DNA from: Vagococcus hydrophili
GTDB taxonomy: Bacteria > Bacillota > Bacilli > Lactobacillales > Vagococcaceae
Direction of reading: 5' to 3'
NCBI RefSeq assembly: GCF_011304195.1
Contig: NZ_CP049887.1
Coordinates: 2,852,001-2,916,000 of the forward strand
DNA length: 64,000 nucleotides
Shown piece after piece: positions 8,553 to 18,046 of this stretch. The translations under genes were made by a program, and so were the position numbers. Within the stretch, counting starts at the first letter, position 1. Every line of letters begins with the position of its first letter. The notes under the pieces are model-generated. The model worked only from the letters and a program-made list of their open reading frames with translations, searched no databases and was not told the DNA's origin.

Positions 8553-9386
8553 ATGGATTTAATTAATATGTTAAAAGTAATCTTTTTAGGAATTGTTGAA
8601 GGGATTACAGAATGGCTCCCTATCAGTAGCACGGGACATTTAATTTTAGTCGACGAATTTATCAAACTGGATGCTTCAAAAGATTTTATGGAAATGTTTA
8701 ACGTGGTTATCCAATTAGGTGCAATTATGGCGGTTGTGGTCCTTTACTTTAGTAAACTGAACCCCTTCTCACCTTCTAAAACAGGTGGACAAAAAAGGGC
8801 TACTTGGACATTATGGTTTAAGGTTGTCGTAGCATGTTTACCTGCAGCTTTAATCGGCCCCTTTGTAGATGATTACCTAGAAGCACATTTCCACTCATTT
8901 TTACCAGTTTCTATCATGTTAATTGTTTATGGGATTTTATTTATTGTTGTTGAGAATCGCAATAAAGGGAAAGAACCTATTACTCAGACAATGGGAAGTT
9001 TAACTTATCAAACAGCTTTTATCATCGGGTTATTCCAAGTCTTGGCATTAATTCCAGGTACTTCACGTTCTGGAGCGACAATTATTGGTGCCATTATTTT
9101 TGGTTGTTCTCGTTATGTCGCAGCTGAATTTACCTTCTTTTTAGGAATTCCAATTATGTTTGGAGCTAGCGCTTTGAAAATAGTTAAGTTCCTTATGAAA
9201 GGTAATTCTTTTGATTCAACTCAAACAATGTTACTTCTAACAGGTAGTGTTGTGGCTTTTGTGGTTTCGATCTTTGCTATCAAGTTCTTAATGAACTACA
9301 TTAAAAAGAACGACTTCAAAGCGTTTGGTTGGTACCGTATCATTTTAGGAAGTTTAATCATTGCTTATTGGTTAATTTTCAAATAA
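8553..9386 (+). CDS. uppP: Undecaprenyl-diphosphatase
   Basis: This membrane enzyme dephosphorylates undecaprenyl pyrophosphate to recycle the lipid carrier for peptidoglycan and teichoic acid precursors; overexpression gives bacitracin tolerance in other bacteria. The 277-residue protein has both hallmark motifs: [15 protein letters not shown] (16-30) and [10 protein letters not shown] (about 170-180), with about eight membrane segments. AAAGGAAG precedes the ATG, and a TATAAT lies at 8512-8517. It is monocistronic with a terminator directly after it. Confidence 0.97.
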   Translation: MDLINMLKVIFLGIVEGITEWLPISSTGHLILVDEFIKLDASKDFMEMFNVVIQLGAIMAVVVLYFSKLNPFSPSKTGGQKRATWTLWFKVVVACLPAALIGPFVDDYLEAHFHSFLPVSIMLIVYGILFIVVENRNKGKEPITQTMGSLTYQTAFIIGLFQVLALIPGTSRSGATIIGAIIFGCSRYVAAEFTFFLGIPIMFGASALKIVKFLMKGNSFDSTQTMLLLTGSVVAFVVSIFAIKFLMNYIKKNDFKAFGWYRIILGSLIIAYWLIFK

Positions 9387-9395
9387 AGACACTTT

Positions 9396-9437
9396 AGCCT
9401 CTTAGCTCATTTATAGAATGAGTTAGGGGGCTTTTTA
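9396..9437 (+). terminator. Terminator of uppP
   Basis: AGCCTCTTAGCTCAT / ATGAGTTAGGGGGCT is an imperfect stem followed by TTTTT, ten bases after the uppP stop. Confidence 0.82.
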
Positions 9438-9477
9438 TATACTCTAATTGAGAACAAAAATCATCAACTTCCGCTCT

Positions 9478-9538
9478 TAATGATAATCATTACTACTGAT
9501 AATGACTATCATTACTATCTAAATTATAATCATTCCAA
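9478..9538 (+). promoter_or_regulatory. Tandem Fur/PerR-like operators upstream of the metal ATPase
   Basis: Three AT-rich palindromes occur in 61 bases. Box 1 (9478-9492) is TAATGATAATCATTA, the exact 15-base core of the classical 19-base Fur box, a perfect 7-1-7 palindrome. Box 2 (9500-9514) is TAATGACTATCATTA, a perfect 6-3-6 palindrome. Box 3 (9524-9538) is TTATAATCATTCCAA, matching 13 of 15 positions of the PerR consensus. Box 3 covers the probable -35 (TTCCAA); the -10 is TACACT at 9556-9561. Repression by a Fur-family protein is therefore expected. Confidence 0.8.
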
Positions 9539-9583
9539 TCTAAAGTTTTTTGTGATACACTCTTTTTGTAGGAGGAGATCAAC

Positions 9584-11512
9584 ATGACATATATAAAAGA
9601 AAAAAGCAGCATGATAGCGACAGTTATCTGCGGAATATTAATGATAGTAGGTTTAATTAATCAAAATACTGGTGGCACTATTTATCCTTATTTATTTGTA
9701 ATTGGAATGATTATTGGTGGTTTTCACCAAACAAAAGATGGAATTATTGATACGATTAAAGATCGTCATTTAAATGTGGATTTACTAATGGCTTTAGCTG
9801 CCGTTGGTGCTTGTACTATTGAATACTATTTTGAAGGAATTATGCTGACCTTTATTTTCTCATTAAGTGGCTCTCTAGAAGAATTCACAACAAACAAAAG
9901 TAAAAAAGAAATTGAAAGCCTTATGGAAATTCAACCTGAGAATGCTTTTCTTCTAAATGATAATGGTCAAACAACAGAAGTGCCAGTTGAAGATTTAAAA
10001 ATTGGCGATACCTTACTTGTTCCAAAAGGAGCTAGTATTCCAATCGATGGGGAATTACTCACACTTCACGCAACTATTGATGAAGCTGCCATCACTGGAG
10101 AATCTATTCCTAGAGAAAAGAAAACGAACGAAAACTTATTTGCAGGAACCATTAATATCGGCAACTCATTAAAAATGACTGTTACTAAAGAATCAAAAGA
10201 TACTTTATTTAGTAAAATTATTCAATTAGTCGATGAAGCTCAAAACACACCTTCTAAAACTGCTAGTTTCTTAAGTAATTTTGAAAATATTTATGTAAAA
10301 GCTGTCCTTTTTATTGTTCCACTAGCTATTTTAATTCCTTATTTCTTATTAGGTTGGACATGGAGCGAAAGTTTTTACCGCGGGATGGTTTTACTTGTCG
10401 TGGCTTCTCCTTGTGCTTTGGTTGCCTCTGCTACACCCGCAACATTAGCTGCCATTTCTCATGGTGCTAAAAACGGGGTACTCTTTAAAGGTGGGATTTA
10501 TCTTGAAGCTTTAGCCGATTTAAAAGCTATCACGTTTGATAAAACGGGAACGATTACTAAAGGGACACCTGTTGTGACAGATGAAATTTTTATTGATAAT
10601 AATCGACAAGATATTATCAATGCCCTTGTAGCCATTGAAACTGAGTCCACTCACCCATTAGCAAATGCCATTACAACAAAGTACATTCCACATGTTTCAA
10701 ATAAAACAACTCTTGATGTGAATGACATTACAGGCTCTGGTATGCTAGGTGTTGAGAATGGCAATGAATGGAAAGTCGGAAATGTTGATTTCGTCACTAA
10801 CACTGACCTTTCTGAAGATATGAGTCAAAAAACAGCTCAATTACAAAAAGAAGGAAAAACGGTTATTTATTTCTCTAAAAATAATCAAATAGTTGCCTTC
10901 TTCGGTTTACTCGATATTCCTAAACAAGAAGCAATTGAAACAATCAAATACTTTAACAACAATGACATCCAAACAACCATGTTAACAGGAGATCATTCTC
11001 AAACAGCTAATGCTGTGGCTAAAATGATTGGCATTGACGCTGTTATAGCCGATTGTTTACCAGAAGATAAAACAATTTTTATTAAAGAACAAAAAGATAA
11101 AGTTGGGATTAACGCTATGATTGGTGATGGGGTTAACGATGCGCCTGCTCTTGCCAACGCTTCTATCGGAATCGCCATGGGACAAGGAACAGATATTGCT
11201 ATTGATGTGGCTGATATTGTTTTAATGAAGGATGATTTAAGTAAATTAGCTGTAAGTCATCAACTCTCATTAAAACTAAAAAGAATCGTTAAACAAAACA
11301 TCATCTTCTCATTATCAGTCATCGCCATTTTAATTTTCTCTAACTTCTTTAAAGTCATTAATTTACCACTTGGTGTTATTGGACACGAAGGTAGTACAAT
11401 TCTTGTTATCTTGAACGGTTTAAGAATGCTTCAAAAATTACCAATGGAAAAAAGAATTGAAAAAGTTATTGAAACTAACAATTCTCACGAGTTACAAGAA
11501 CAAATTAATTAA
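9584..11512 (+). CDS. P1B-4-type metal-exporting ATPase (Fe(II)/Co(II)/Zn(II) class)
   Basis: A 642-residue P-type ATPase without N-terminal metal-binding domains. It has the TGES actuator loop (171-174), the transmembrane metal motif SPC (275-277) rather than CPC, the phosphorylated Asp319 in DKTGT, the His-Pro pair (357-358) and GDGVND. The last membrane helix carries HEGST (His601). SPC plus HEGS/T marks the P1B-4 subgroup, to which B. subtilis PfeT/ZosA and Listeria FrvA belong; those export ferrous iron and answer to PerR or Fur. The Fur/PerR-like boxes upstream support an iron- or peroxide-linked export role. AGGAGGAG precedes the ATG. Confidence 0.92.
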   Translation: MTYIKEKSSMIATVICGILMIVGLINQNTGGTIYPYLFVIGMIIGGFHQTKDGIIDTIKDRHLNVDLLMALAAVGACTIEYYFEGIMLTFIFSLSGSLEEFTTNKSKKEIESLMEIQPENAFLLNDNGQTTEVPVEDLKIGDTLLVPKGASIPIDGELLTLHATIDEAAITGESIPREKKTNENLFAGTINIGNSLKMTVTKESKDTLFSKIIQLVDEAQNTPSKTASFLSNFENIYVKAVLFIVPLAILIPYFLLGWTWSESFYRGMVLLVVASPCALVASATPATLAAISHGAKNGVLFKGGIYLEALADLKAITFDKTGTITKGTPVVTDEIFIDNNRQDIINALVAIETESTHPLANAITTKYIPHVSNKTTLDVNDITGSGMLGVENGNEWKVGNVDFVTNTDLSEDMSQKTAQLQKEGKTVIYFSKNNQIVAFFGLLDIPKQEAIETIKYFNNNDIQTTMLTGDHSQTANAVAKMIGIDAVIADCLPEDKTIFIKEQKDKVGINAMIGDGVNDAPALANASIGIAMGQGTDIAIDVADIVLMKDDLSKLAVSHQLSLKLKRIVKQNIIFSLSVIAILIFSNFFKVINLPLGVIGHEGSTILVILNGLRMLQKLPMEKRIEKVIETNNSHELQEQIN

Positions 11513-11518
11513 TATTTT

Positions 11519-11551
11519 AAAGACTTCATAAAATTTGAAGTCTTTTTTTTT
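11519..11551 (+). terminator. Terminator of the P1B-4 ATPase gene
   Basis: AAGACTTCA / TGAAGTCTT with a 7-base loop is followed by nine T residues. Confidence 0.9.
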
Positions 11552-11558
11552 GATTCTA

Positions 11559-11587
11559 TTGTAATTATCAAAAACCCATGATATAGT
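11559..11587 (+). promoter_or_regulatory. Promoter of the DUF1836-degV unit
   Basis: TTGTAA at 11559-11564, a 17-base spacer and TATAGT at 11582-11587 lie about 40 bases before the ATG at 11626. Confidence 0.65.
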
Positions 11588-11625
11588 TTTGATTACTAGA
11601 TGAACTTTTTAAGGAGACAAGATAG

Positions 11626-12156
11626 ATGCCAAATAAAGAATGGGAAGATAATCTAGCGGAACTCATTCTTCCTAGATGGGATGAACTCCCCGAGATTGAT
11701 GTCTACATGGATCAATTGGTCCAATATGTGGCCATACATACTTCTGTTTTAAAGTTGAGTCATTCAAAAGATATCACACCGTCTATGATTAACAACTACG
11801 TGAAACAAAAATTAGTGCCAAAACCGTACAAAAAAAAGTATGGTCGAAATCACTTAGCAAGAATCATCGTGATTACCATTTTAAAACAAGCTTTTGAGAT
11901 TCCAGCAGTAAAAAGCGGGATTGAATTTCAAATCAACTCGACGGACTCAAGAGATGCTTATAATTTCTTTTGTGACCATCTCGAAGCAACAATTAAATAT
12001 TTTATACTAAAAGAAAATGAAACTATGACAATTGCGAATATTAAACATGGATACACACCGATTCAAATGGCTTGTACAACTTTTATAGCCAAACTAATTA
12101 CAGAAAACAGCTTAAACGACCTACTAACCCAAAATAAAATCTTGGAGGAAAATTAA
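11626..12156 (+). CDS. DUF1836 domain protein
   Basis: A 176-residue cytosolic protein. The segment DITPSMINNYVKQKLVPKPYKKKYGRNH (split: DITPSMINNYVKQ about 50-62, then KLVPKPYKKKYG) is the hallmark of DUF1836 and resembles the winged helix-turn-helix of MerR proteins, so DNA binding is plausible but unproven. AAGGAGACAAG precedes the ATG. The stop codon is immediately followed by the TTG start of degV, indicating a two-gene operon with coupled translation. Confidence 0.85.
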   Translation: MPNKEWEDNLAELILPRWDELPEIDVYMDQLVQYVAIHTSVLKLSHSKDITPSMINNYVKQKLVPKPYKKKYGRNHLARIIVITILKQAFEIPAVKSGIEFQINSTDSRDAYNFFCDHLEATIKYFILKENETMTIANIKHGYTPIQMACTTFIAKLITENSLNDLLTQNKILEEN

Positions 12157-13008
12157 TTGAAAGAAAAAATTGCCTTACTTGTCGATTCAGCAATGGATAC
12201 ACCACCCGAATTAATCGCATTAGGAGGGATTTTTGTTGCCCCTTTGAATATTAACTATCGTGATCGTAGCTACATGGATAAAATTGAAATTACGTCAAAG
12301 GAAGTTTATGACCGAATTGATATTGAATTACCAAAAACTTCCCTACCTTCTTTATCTTACATTCAACGTTTAATCCTTGAAATCAAGGAACAAGGATATG
12401 ATAAAATTCTTTGTATGTCCATTTCAAGTAATTTAAGCGGCACGCATAATGCGCTTAGATTAGCTCTTGAAGACCATCCTGAAATCGAAAGCTTTATTGT
12501 CGATACAAAAAGCATTGGTGGCGGAGCTGGTATCCAAGCAGCCTATATGAAAGTTGAAATTGATAAAGGCTTATCTTTTTCTGAATTAAAAGAGATTGCC
12601 GTCACATTACCTGAAAAAGGAAAAGTATTTTTCAGTATGGCAACACTAGAATATTTGAAAAAAGGTGGACGTATTGGTCTAGTAACCTCTATCATTGGCT
12701 CAGCTCTTCATTTAAACCCTATTATTTCTTGTAACGAAGACGGCATTTATCATACAGTTGGAAAAGCACGTGGCCGTAAAAAAGGGCTTTCAAAATTAAT
12801 GGATTGTATTGAAAAATCAATTGGAGATGCTGAAGAATACGATTTAGCTATTTCTTATGGTACTGATCTTGAAGAAGCTACCCAATTAATGGAGCGAATG
12901 AAAGAATCTTTTAGTAAATATCGTTACTTCTATATTGATGAAGTAAGCCCAGTTCTAGGGGTTTATTCTGGTCCTGATTTCATTGGTGTTTCAGTTCTTC
13001 CAATTTAA
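12157..13008 (+). CDS. DegV family fatty-acid-binding protein
   Basis: DegV (FakB-like) proteins bind a fatty acid and present it to a FakA kinase for phosphorylation and entry into phospholipid synthesis. The 283-residue protein starts [15 protein letters not shown] (family start with DSxxD), and contains the [13 protein letters not shown] segment and [13 protein letters not shown], which line the acyl and head-group pocket. The start is TTG at 12157, directly after the previous stop, with TTGGAGG upstream. No kinase partner is adjacent. Confidence 0.88.
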   Translation: MKEKIALLVDSAMDTPPELIALGGIFVAPLNINYRDRSYMDKIEITSKEVYDRIDIELPKTSLPSLSYIQRLILEIKEQGYDKILCMSISSNLSGTHNALRLALEDHPEIESFIVDTKSIGGGAGIQAAYMKVEIDKGLSFSELKEIAVTLPEKGKVFFSMATLEYLKKGGRIGLVTSIIGSALHLNPIISCNEDGIYHTVGKARGRKKGLSKLMDCIEKSIGDAEEYDLAISYGTDLEEATQLMERMKESFSKYRYFYIDEVSPVLGVYSGPDFIGVSVLPI

Positions 13009-13031
13009 TCGAGAACTTTTTATATTATTTA

Positions 13032-13060
13032 TTGCAAACTTATTGTGCTTTCTGTATAAT
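13032..13060 (+). promoter_or_regulatory. rpsT promoter
   Basis: TTGCAA at 13032-13037, a 17-base spacer and a perfect TATAAT at 13055-13060 lie about 58 bases before the rpsT ATG. It uses the same -35 and spacing as the rpsB promoter. Confidence 0.85.
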
Positions 13061-13118
13061 GAGAATGTTGATTATATTTGATTATTCAAATGTAAACTCT
13101 ATGTCGGAGGTGAATTTA

Positions 13119-13373
13119 ATGCCAAACATCGAATCTGCTATCAAACGCGTTCGCACTAGTGAAAAATCAAATGAAGCTAACTCTGCTAAATTAAGCAGAA
13201 TGCGTACTGCTGTGAAAAATTTTGAAAAAGCTGTAGAAGCAAATGCTGATAACCAACAAGAATTATTAGTAGCTGCTACTAGAGAAATTGATGTAGTCTC
13301 TTCAAAAGGACTTATTCATCAAAATAAAGCTAACCGTGAAAAATCTCGCTTAGCTAAAAAATTAGCTAAATAA
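13119..13373 (+). CDS. rpsT: 30S ribosomal protein S20
   Basis: S20 is a primary 16S rRNA binding protein. The product is 84 residues, basic and helical, beginning [18 protein letters not shown] and ending with [13 protein letters not shown], as in the family. The ATG at 13119 follows CGGAGGTG; an upstream in-frame ATG at 13032 lies within the promoter. It is monocistronic and convergent with holA, an arrangement common in Firmicutes. Confidence 0.96.
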   Translation: MPNIESAIKRVRTSEKSNEANSAKLSRMRTAVKNFEKAVEANADNQQELLVAATREIDVVSSKGLIHQNKANREKSRLAKKLAK

Positions 13374-13375
13374 TA

Positions 13376-13427
13376 AAAACTTGATGGACTGAAGTCGTTA
13401 TGATTTCAAGTCATCAAGTTTTTTATT
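13376..13427. terminator. Bidirectional terminator between rpsT and holA
   Basis: ACTTGATG / CATCAAGT with inner pairing and a T-run on each strand fills the 54 bases between the two convergent stop codons. Confidence 0.88.
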
Positions 13428-14453
13428 TTATCTCGATTTTAGTAAAAACATTTCAAAAATTAGTTCTTTATCCATTTGACCTGTTTTTATTTTGTAGTCC
13501 ATATCAATTAACTCATTAAACATCTCCCCTAAAACATTAAAGGATAAGTTCTTGCTTTGGTTCACCGCTAACTTGACTCGGTATGGATGGATTTTTAAGG
13601 CATCCGTAATGTTACTCTGTTGATAATTCATATCTAATAATAGTTTAACTTGTAGTAACAAACGAACCTGACCTAATAAAATTGCAATCACTTTAATTGT
13701 TTCTTCCCCGTCATTGATCAAATCGTGGTACAACCTCAACGATTTATCTGCTTGATTAGCTAAAACATGCTGGCTCAAATCGAAAATATTATGTTCTAAT
13801 GATTTAGGAATTAACGCATCCACATCTTCAGTTTGAATCACTTTACTCTCTAAACGATATAAAAAGAGCTTATCCAATTCATTCATCATTCGGCTTAAAT
13901 CCATATCCGTCAAATAAGTTAATCGCTCAAATGACCTCTTATCCATTTGATAGCCTTCATTTTCGATATATTGCTTCAAATATGGGATTAATTCTTTTTC
14001 AGACATTTGTTTGACATCTACAAGACAACTTTCTTTTTTCAACAGCTTAACAATTTTTTTTCGATCATCCATTTTCTCGTAGCTAGCGACAAAAACTAAA
14101 ATTGTTGTCTCTAACGGGTTTTCTAAATAATTATTTAAAGCCGTTAAATCATGATCTAAGTCATTTTTTCTTTTTTCTCCCGTTAGGAAATAAGGATTTT
14201 CCACAAAAATCACTTTAAAATCACCAAAGAAAGGAACTGTTTCCGCCTCATGAATCACATGACCCACTTCTAGCTCTGTCATATCAAAGGTGATAAAATT
14301 GAAATCATCTACTTCATCTGTTGAGATTTCTTGTTTGAGTGTCTTCTTAAATAAATTGACTAGATACTGCTCTGTTCCTAGTAATGTATAAATTGATTTA
14401 AACTTCTTTTTTCTAAGTTCTACTAATTCTTTTTGTAATGTCAGTTCTCTCAC
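13428..14453 (-). CDS. holA: DNA polymerase III subunit delta
   Basis: The delta subunit of the clamp loader opens the beta sliding clamp. The 341-residue protein begins MRELTLQKELVELRKK and has the family segments LLGTEQYL near the N-terminus and PKSLEHNIFDLSQHVL in the middle. Length is typical. It is last in the comEA-comEB-comEC-holA series, 45 bases after comEC, as in other Lactobacillales. Confidence 0.93.
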   Translation of the reverse strand: MRELTLQKELVELRKKKFKSIYTLLGTEQYLVNLFKKTLKQEISTDEVDDFNFITFDMTELEVGHVIHEAETVPFFGDFKVIFVENPYFLTGEKRKNDLDHDLTALNNYLENPLETTILVFVASYEKMDDRKKIVKLLKKESCLVDVKQMSEKELIPYLKQYIENEGYQMDKRSFERLTYLTDMDLSRMMNELDKLFLYRLESKVIQTEDVDALIPKSLEHNIFDLSQHVLANQADKSLRLYHDLINDGEETIKVIAILLGQVRLLLQVKLLLDMNYQQSNITDALKIHPYRVKLAVNQSKNLSFNVLGEMFNELIDMDYKIKTGQMDKELIFEMFLLKSR

Positions 14454-14498
14454 CTACTTCATTTTACATCCTATCATAAAACCTTACATTATATCTAT

Positions 14499-16826
14499 CT
14501 ATTTCATTCTATTTATCCGAGAAAGATTCTTGTTATAGGAATTCCAGGTCATATACAACATACCCTGTTGATCCGTTTGATAGAAAGGAATCTCATATTC
14601 TTCTAAAAGCGCCACAGTCTCTTTAGAGGGATGCTGGTAACGATTATTTAGTCCACATGATATAATGACTATCTCAGGATTAACTTGGCTTAAAAACGCA
14701 GGATGAGTGGAAGTTTTGCTACCGTGATGGCCTGCTTTTAAAATATCAGCTTCTAAATCAATCATTGGATCTTTTAGTAACTTCTCTTCTCCCTCTTTTT
14801 CCAAATCACCAGTTAAAAGAATTTTCTTATTTTTAATTTTTAACATCATTACCAAGGAATCATTGTTTTGACCATCACCTTTTTCTTCTGGAAACAAGCA
14901 AGTTAATTCAATATTCCCCTTCATCCATTCATTGTTAGAAACAACGACCCGTTTATTGGTTTTCTCTAAATTTGAATAATTTAACATCTTTCTAAAGTTG
15001 GGTTGTTCTGCTGTGCCTGGACCAAAAAATAAATTTCGGACGTAAAATGTCTCACTCACTCGGTCCAAGTCACCAAAATGATCCTCATGAGCATGAGAGA
15101 TAAAAACAGCATCCAATGTCTTAACACCTCTACTCTTTAAGAAAGGAATTAATGTGTAATCTGCACCTCTCTTATCCGCCCTTTTCTGCCAATCATCGAC
15201 TTTAAAATCTAACCTACCACCTGTGTCTAGTAAATAATTACCTTGATGATGAGGCAGTTGAACAAAGATGGCATCTCCTTGACCAATATCAACAAAAGCG
15301 AGCATCCCATTAGGATTAAGATATTTATAAAAGGGCATAATCGCTGTGACACTGCAAAGTAAAAGAATCTTAGCGTTTAATTTGAACTGATTTTTTTCGA
15401 ATTCTTTAAGTAGGAATAATTGAGATAAAATAAGAACTATTATTAAACTCAAAGGAATTTTACCTATGACTTGATGAGAAAAACTGATTTCATTTAAATT
15501 ATTTCCCAGTATTTGAAAGTATTTTAAACAAATCTCTATTAACGGAAACTGATAATTTGTAAAGATAAAGGAAAGAATAAACACTAACAAAAGCATTGGC
15601 ATTAAAATACTTAAGATAAATGAGCCCAATACTAAATTAATCACAAAACTCAAATAATTCCATTCATAAAAGTGATACCAAATAAGAGGTAGAGACATCA
15701 CGGATAAAACCAAATTAAAAACAACCATTTTTAGGACAGGCTGCTTTATTTTTTGTATAATCGGACCAATAATGACAATCAAAAAAGTTAAATAATACGT
15801 TAACTGTCCCCCTACCGTGAGTAAGACATAAGGATCCACTAAACAATTAATAAATAAAGCAATTGACCAGCAATCTAGCAAACTTAACTGAAATTGCCAC
15901 TTCCGATTACATTGTTTCACAACATGTAACACACCTGCTCTCATCATCCCCGGTCCCATGCCTGTCATAATCATTACAAACAATGTAAATAGGATATTCC
16001 ATTTAAAGAGATTTTCCTTCGTCAAATGACAACTTAGTAAAACAAAATCAAAGAGAAATAAGAAAAAATAAATGTGCATACCTGATAAACTAAATAAATG
16101 AGCAACACCTAAATCACGCCATGTTTGCTGATAATCACTATCGCCTTTGTTTTGAAAGCCAAAAAGCAAAGAATTTAAATAACTTCTAGTTCTTTCTTTG
16201 AAGTGTTGATTCGTATGAATAAAACACCCACGCCGCCATTCTTTGATCTTCGTCACTACATCAAACATACTCAGCTTATTCACCTTTAAATCCATAATAT
16301 CAACTAAATTGTATCTCTGATAATTCCCTTTATTCTCTAAATACTTACCGTAATCAAAGCCGTTAAGATTGCGAACACCTAAATTTTCAATAGGTTCTAA
16401 TTTAGCTGTTAAATGAAGAGATTTTTTGTTTTGTTCAATAAAATGTTTCTCCTCTTCCGACTTTAAGATATAGGTGACAACTCCTGGCTGCTTTCTCTCA
16501 CCAATTTTCCCTTCAAATGTCAATACAGCTCCATCTACTTTGATCGTATCAGGAATCAGTTCGATTGTTACTAGTTGATTTTCTCGAATTATTTCTGGTG
16601 GGTGCTTGAATTTAACCCACCACATAGCCAACCCAAACACTATCAGAGCCACTGACACATATAAAATTTTTTTGTTTTTGAAACAAATCATTCTAAAAAA
16701 AACGATTAAAAAAAGAAAGAGATACAGGATCGTTCTTTCTTTTAATAATATGATAAAAACAACAAAAATAATAATCGGGAAAAAATAAAATCCTCTAATC
16801 TGTTTCAGGTAATGGATCTGTTTCAT
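14499..16826 (-). CDS. comEC: DNA uptake channel protein ComEC/Rec2
   Basis: ComEC forms the membrane pore for single-stranded DNA import during transformation. The 775-residue protein has N-terminal membrane helices and a soluble beta-rich segment, then the Competence domain (LFSLSGMHIYFFLFLF) with many membrane helices, and a C-terminal metallo-beta-lactamase-like domain with FVDIGQGDAIF and the metal motif HAHEDH. The ATG at 16826 (MKQIHYLKQIRGF) is preferred over an in-frame GTG at 16886. It overlaps comEB by 32 bases. The reading frame is intact, so the competence machinery may be functional. Confidence 0.93.
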   Translation of the reverse strand: MKQIHYLKQIRGFYFFPIIIFVVFIILLKERTILYLFLFLIVFFRMICFKNKKILYVSVALIVFGLAMWWVKFKHPPEIIRENQLVTIELIPDTIKVDGAVLTFEGKIGERKQPGVVTYILKSEEEKHFIEQNKKSLHLTAKLEPIENLGVRNLNGFDYGKYLENKGNYQRYNLVDIMDLKVNKLSMFDVVTKIKEWRRGCFIHTNQHFKERTRSYLNSLLFGFQNKGDSDYQQTWRDLGVAHLFSLSGMHIYFFLFLFDFVLLSCHLTKENLFKWNILFTLFVMIMTGMGPGMMRAGVLHVVKQCNRKWQFQLSLLDCWSIALFINCLVDPYVLLTVGGQLTYYLTFLIVIIGPIIQKIKQPVLKMVVFNLVLSVMSLPLIWYHFYEWNYLSFVINLVLGSFILSILMPMLLLVFILSFIFTNYQFPLIEICLKYFQILGNNLNEISFSHQVIGKIPLSLIIVLILSQLFLLKEFEKNQFKLNAKILLLCSVTAIMPFYKYLNPNGMLAFVDIGQGDAIFVQLPHHQGNYLLDTGGRLDFKVDDWQKRADKRGADYTLIPFLKSRGVKTLDAVFISHAHEDHFGDLDRVSETFYVRNLFFGPGTAEQPNFRKMLNYSNLEKTNKRVVVSNNEWMKGNIELTCLFPEEKGDGQNNDSLVMMLKIKNKKILLTGDLEKEGEEKLLKDPMIDLEADILKAGHHGSKTSTHPAFLSQVNPEIVIISCGLNNRYQHPSKETVALLEEYEIPFYQTDQQGMLYMTWNSYNKNLSRINRMK

Positions 16827-17295
16827 CACCGAAATCCAAAGATTTAAAATATTTGTTTGAAAGTTTGACTTGATGCACTGTAGCACCTGCTTCTTTAATT
16901 AAACGTATTGCATAATCATTGTTATGATAATCCTTTAAATAATGAATTGTTTTAATTCCTGATTGAAGAATCATCTTCGTACATTGAAGACAAGGAAAAT
17001 GAGTGACGTAAATTTCTGCTTTATCTGTTTTGACACCAAATTTCGCGCACTGCAAAATAGCGTTCATCTCCGCATGAATTGTGCGAACACAATGCTCATC
17101 TACTAAGTAACACCCTTCATCAATACAATGGATATCACCACTCACGGAGCCGTTATATCCTCCTGCAATAATTCTCTTGTCACGAACAATAGTTGCACCC
17201 ACAGCTAACCTTGTACATGTGCTTCGTAAAGATAAAAGTAAACTTTGACCCATAAAATACTGATCCCAAGGAATTCTCTCATAATTTTGTTCCAT
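16795..17295 (-). CDS. comEB: ComEB, deoxycytidylate deaminase family
   Basis: The 166-residue zinc-dependent deaminase has the catalytic HAEMNAIL motif and the second zinc site PCLQC, typical of dCMP deaminases (dCMP to dUMP). It lies in the comE operon, although in B. subtilis it is dispensable for transformation. AAAGGAG precedes the ATG. It overlaps comEC downstream and lies 33 bases after comEA. Confidence 0.94.
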   Translation of the reverse strand: MEQNYERIPWDQYFMGQSLLLSLRSTCTRLAVGATIVRDKRIIAGGYNGSVSGDIHCIDEGCYLVDEHCVRTIHAEMNAILQCAKFGVKTDKAEIYVTHFPCLQCTKMILQSGIKTIHYLKDYHNNDYAIRLIKEAGATVHQVKLSNKYFKSLDFGDETDPLPETD

Positions 17296-17328
17296 TTTAA
17301 AACTCCTTTCTTTTACTTTAAGCTTACT

Positions 17329-17976
17329 TTAAATTGTAATAGATTCTTTCAAACTTTCAAATGTTTTTTCACCAAATCCATTAACTTTTTTTAAATCTTC
17401 AATGGATTCAAAAGAGCCTTTTTCTTCCCGATGTTCAATAATCTTCTCTGCCTTTTTTTCACCAACCCCATTCAATGTCATTAATTCTTCTTTCGTCGCT
17501 TGATTTAGATTGATTTTCCCCTCTTTTTTTCCTTCATCACCTTTTTCTCCCTCTTTATTTTGAGGAACGATATTCTCTATTTCAGCCAAAATTTCGCCTT
17601 CTTTTGGAATGTAAATTACCATTTGGTCTTCCAGTCTTTGAGCAAAATTAACTTGTTTATCATCTGCCTCTTTAAGTAAACCTCCCGCAAGTTCCACCAC
17701 ATTTAAAATCCTCATCTCTGGCGTTACCTCATACATGCCAGGTTTTACCACTGCCCCTTTAATATCCACGTATATTTTTGAGCTAGTTTCTTCCTTAACC
17801 GTTGATTCTTCAATCTTCAATGATTTTTCTTGCGTATTTTCTATGAGAGTTGGCTTCTTTTTAGTATCATCTGGTTTAAAAAGAAAACAACCACCAATCA
17901 CTACCAAACTTAAAACAATGATACTTAAAAAAACAACCAATTTTTCCTGCTTTAATATTTTTTTGACTTTTCTCAT
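17329..17976 (-). CDS. comEA: DNA receptor ComEA
   Basis: ComEA is a membrane-anchored double-stranded DNA receptor of the transformation apparatus. The 215-residue protein has one N-terminal membrane helix (about 13-33), an acidic/Ser-rich linker, a SLBB-like domain (about 68-125, IYVDIKGAVVKPG), a charged linker rich in EGEKGDEGKKEGK, and two C-terminal helix-hairpin-helix motifs (INLNQATKEELMTLNGVG). This is the complete domain order. GGGGGAGGG lies upstream of the ATG. Confidence 0.95.
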   Translation of the reverse strand: MRKVKKILKQEKLVVFLSIIVLSLVVIGGCFLFKPDDTKKKPTLIENTQEKSLKIEESTVKEETSSKIYVDIKGAVVKPGMYEVTPEMRILNVVELAGGLLKEADDKQVNFAQRLEDQMVIYIPKEGEILAEIENIVPQNKEGEKGDEGKKEGKINLNQATKEELMTLNGVGEKKAEKIIEHREEKGSFESIEDLKKVNGFGEKTFESLKESITI

Positions 17977-18004
17977 CTTCCCTCCCCCTCTTCTTTAATA
18001 TACG

Positions 18005-18046
18005 AAAAAAATAAGAGAGCGACTAAAAGTCACCCTCTTATTTTTT
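18005..18046 (-). terminator. Terminator of the rsmD-coaD-sepM unit (end of repeat copy E)
   Basis: On the minus strand AAATAAGAGGGTGACT / AGTCGCTCTCTTATTT with a short loop is followed by TTTTTTT. It directly follows the repeat-derived segment at 18047-18168. Confidence 0.92.

Noticed and set aside
17977-18010. ComX/SigX com-box upstream of comEA
   Set aside because: The minus strand has TTCGTATA but not the TACGAATA core at a useful position, so I do not claim a sigma-X promoter.
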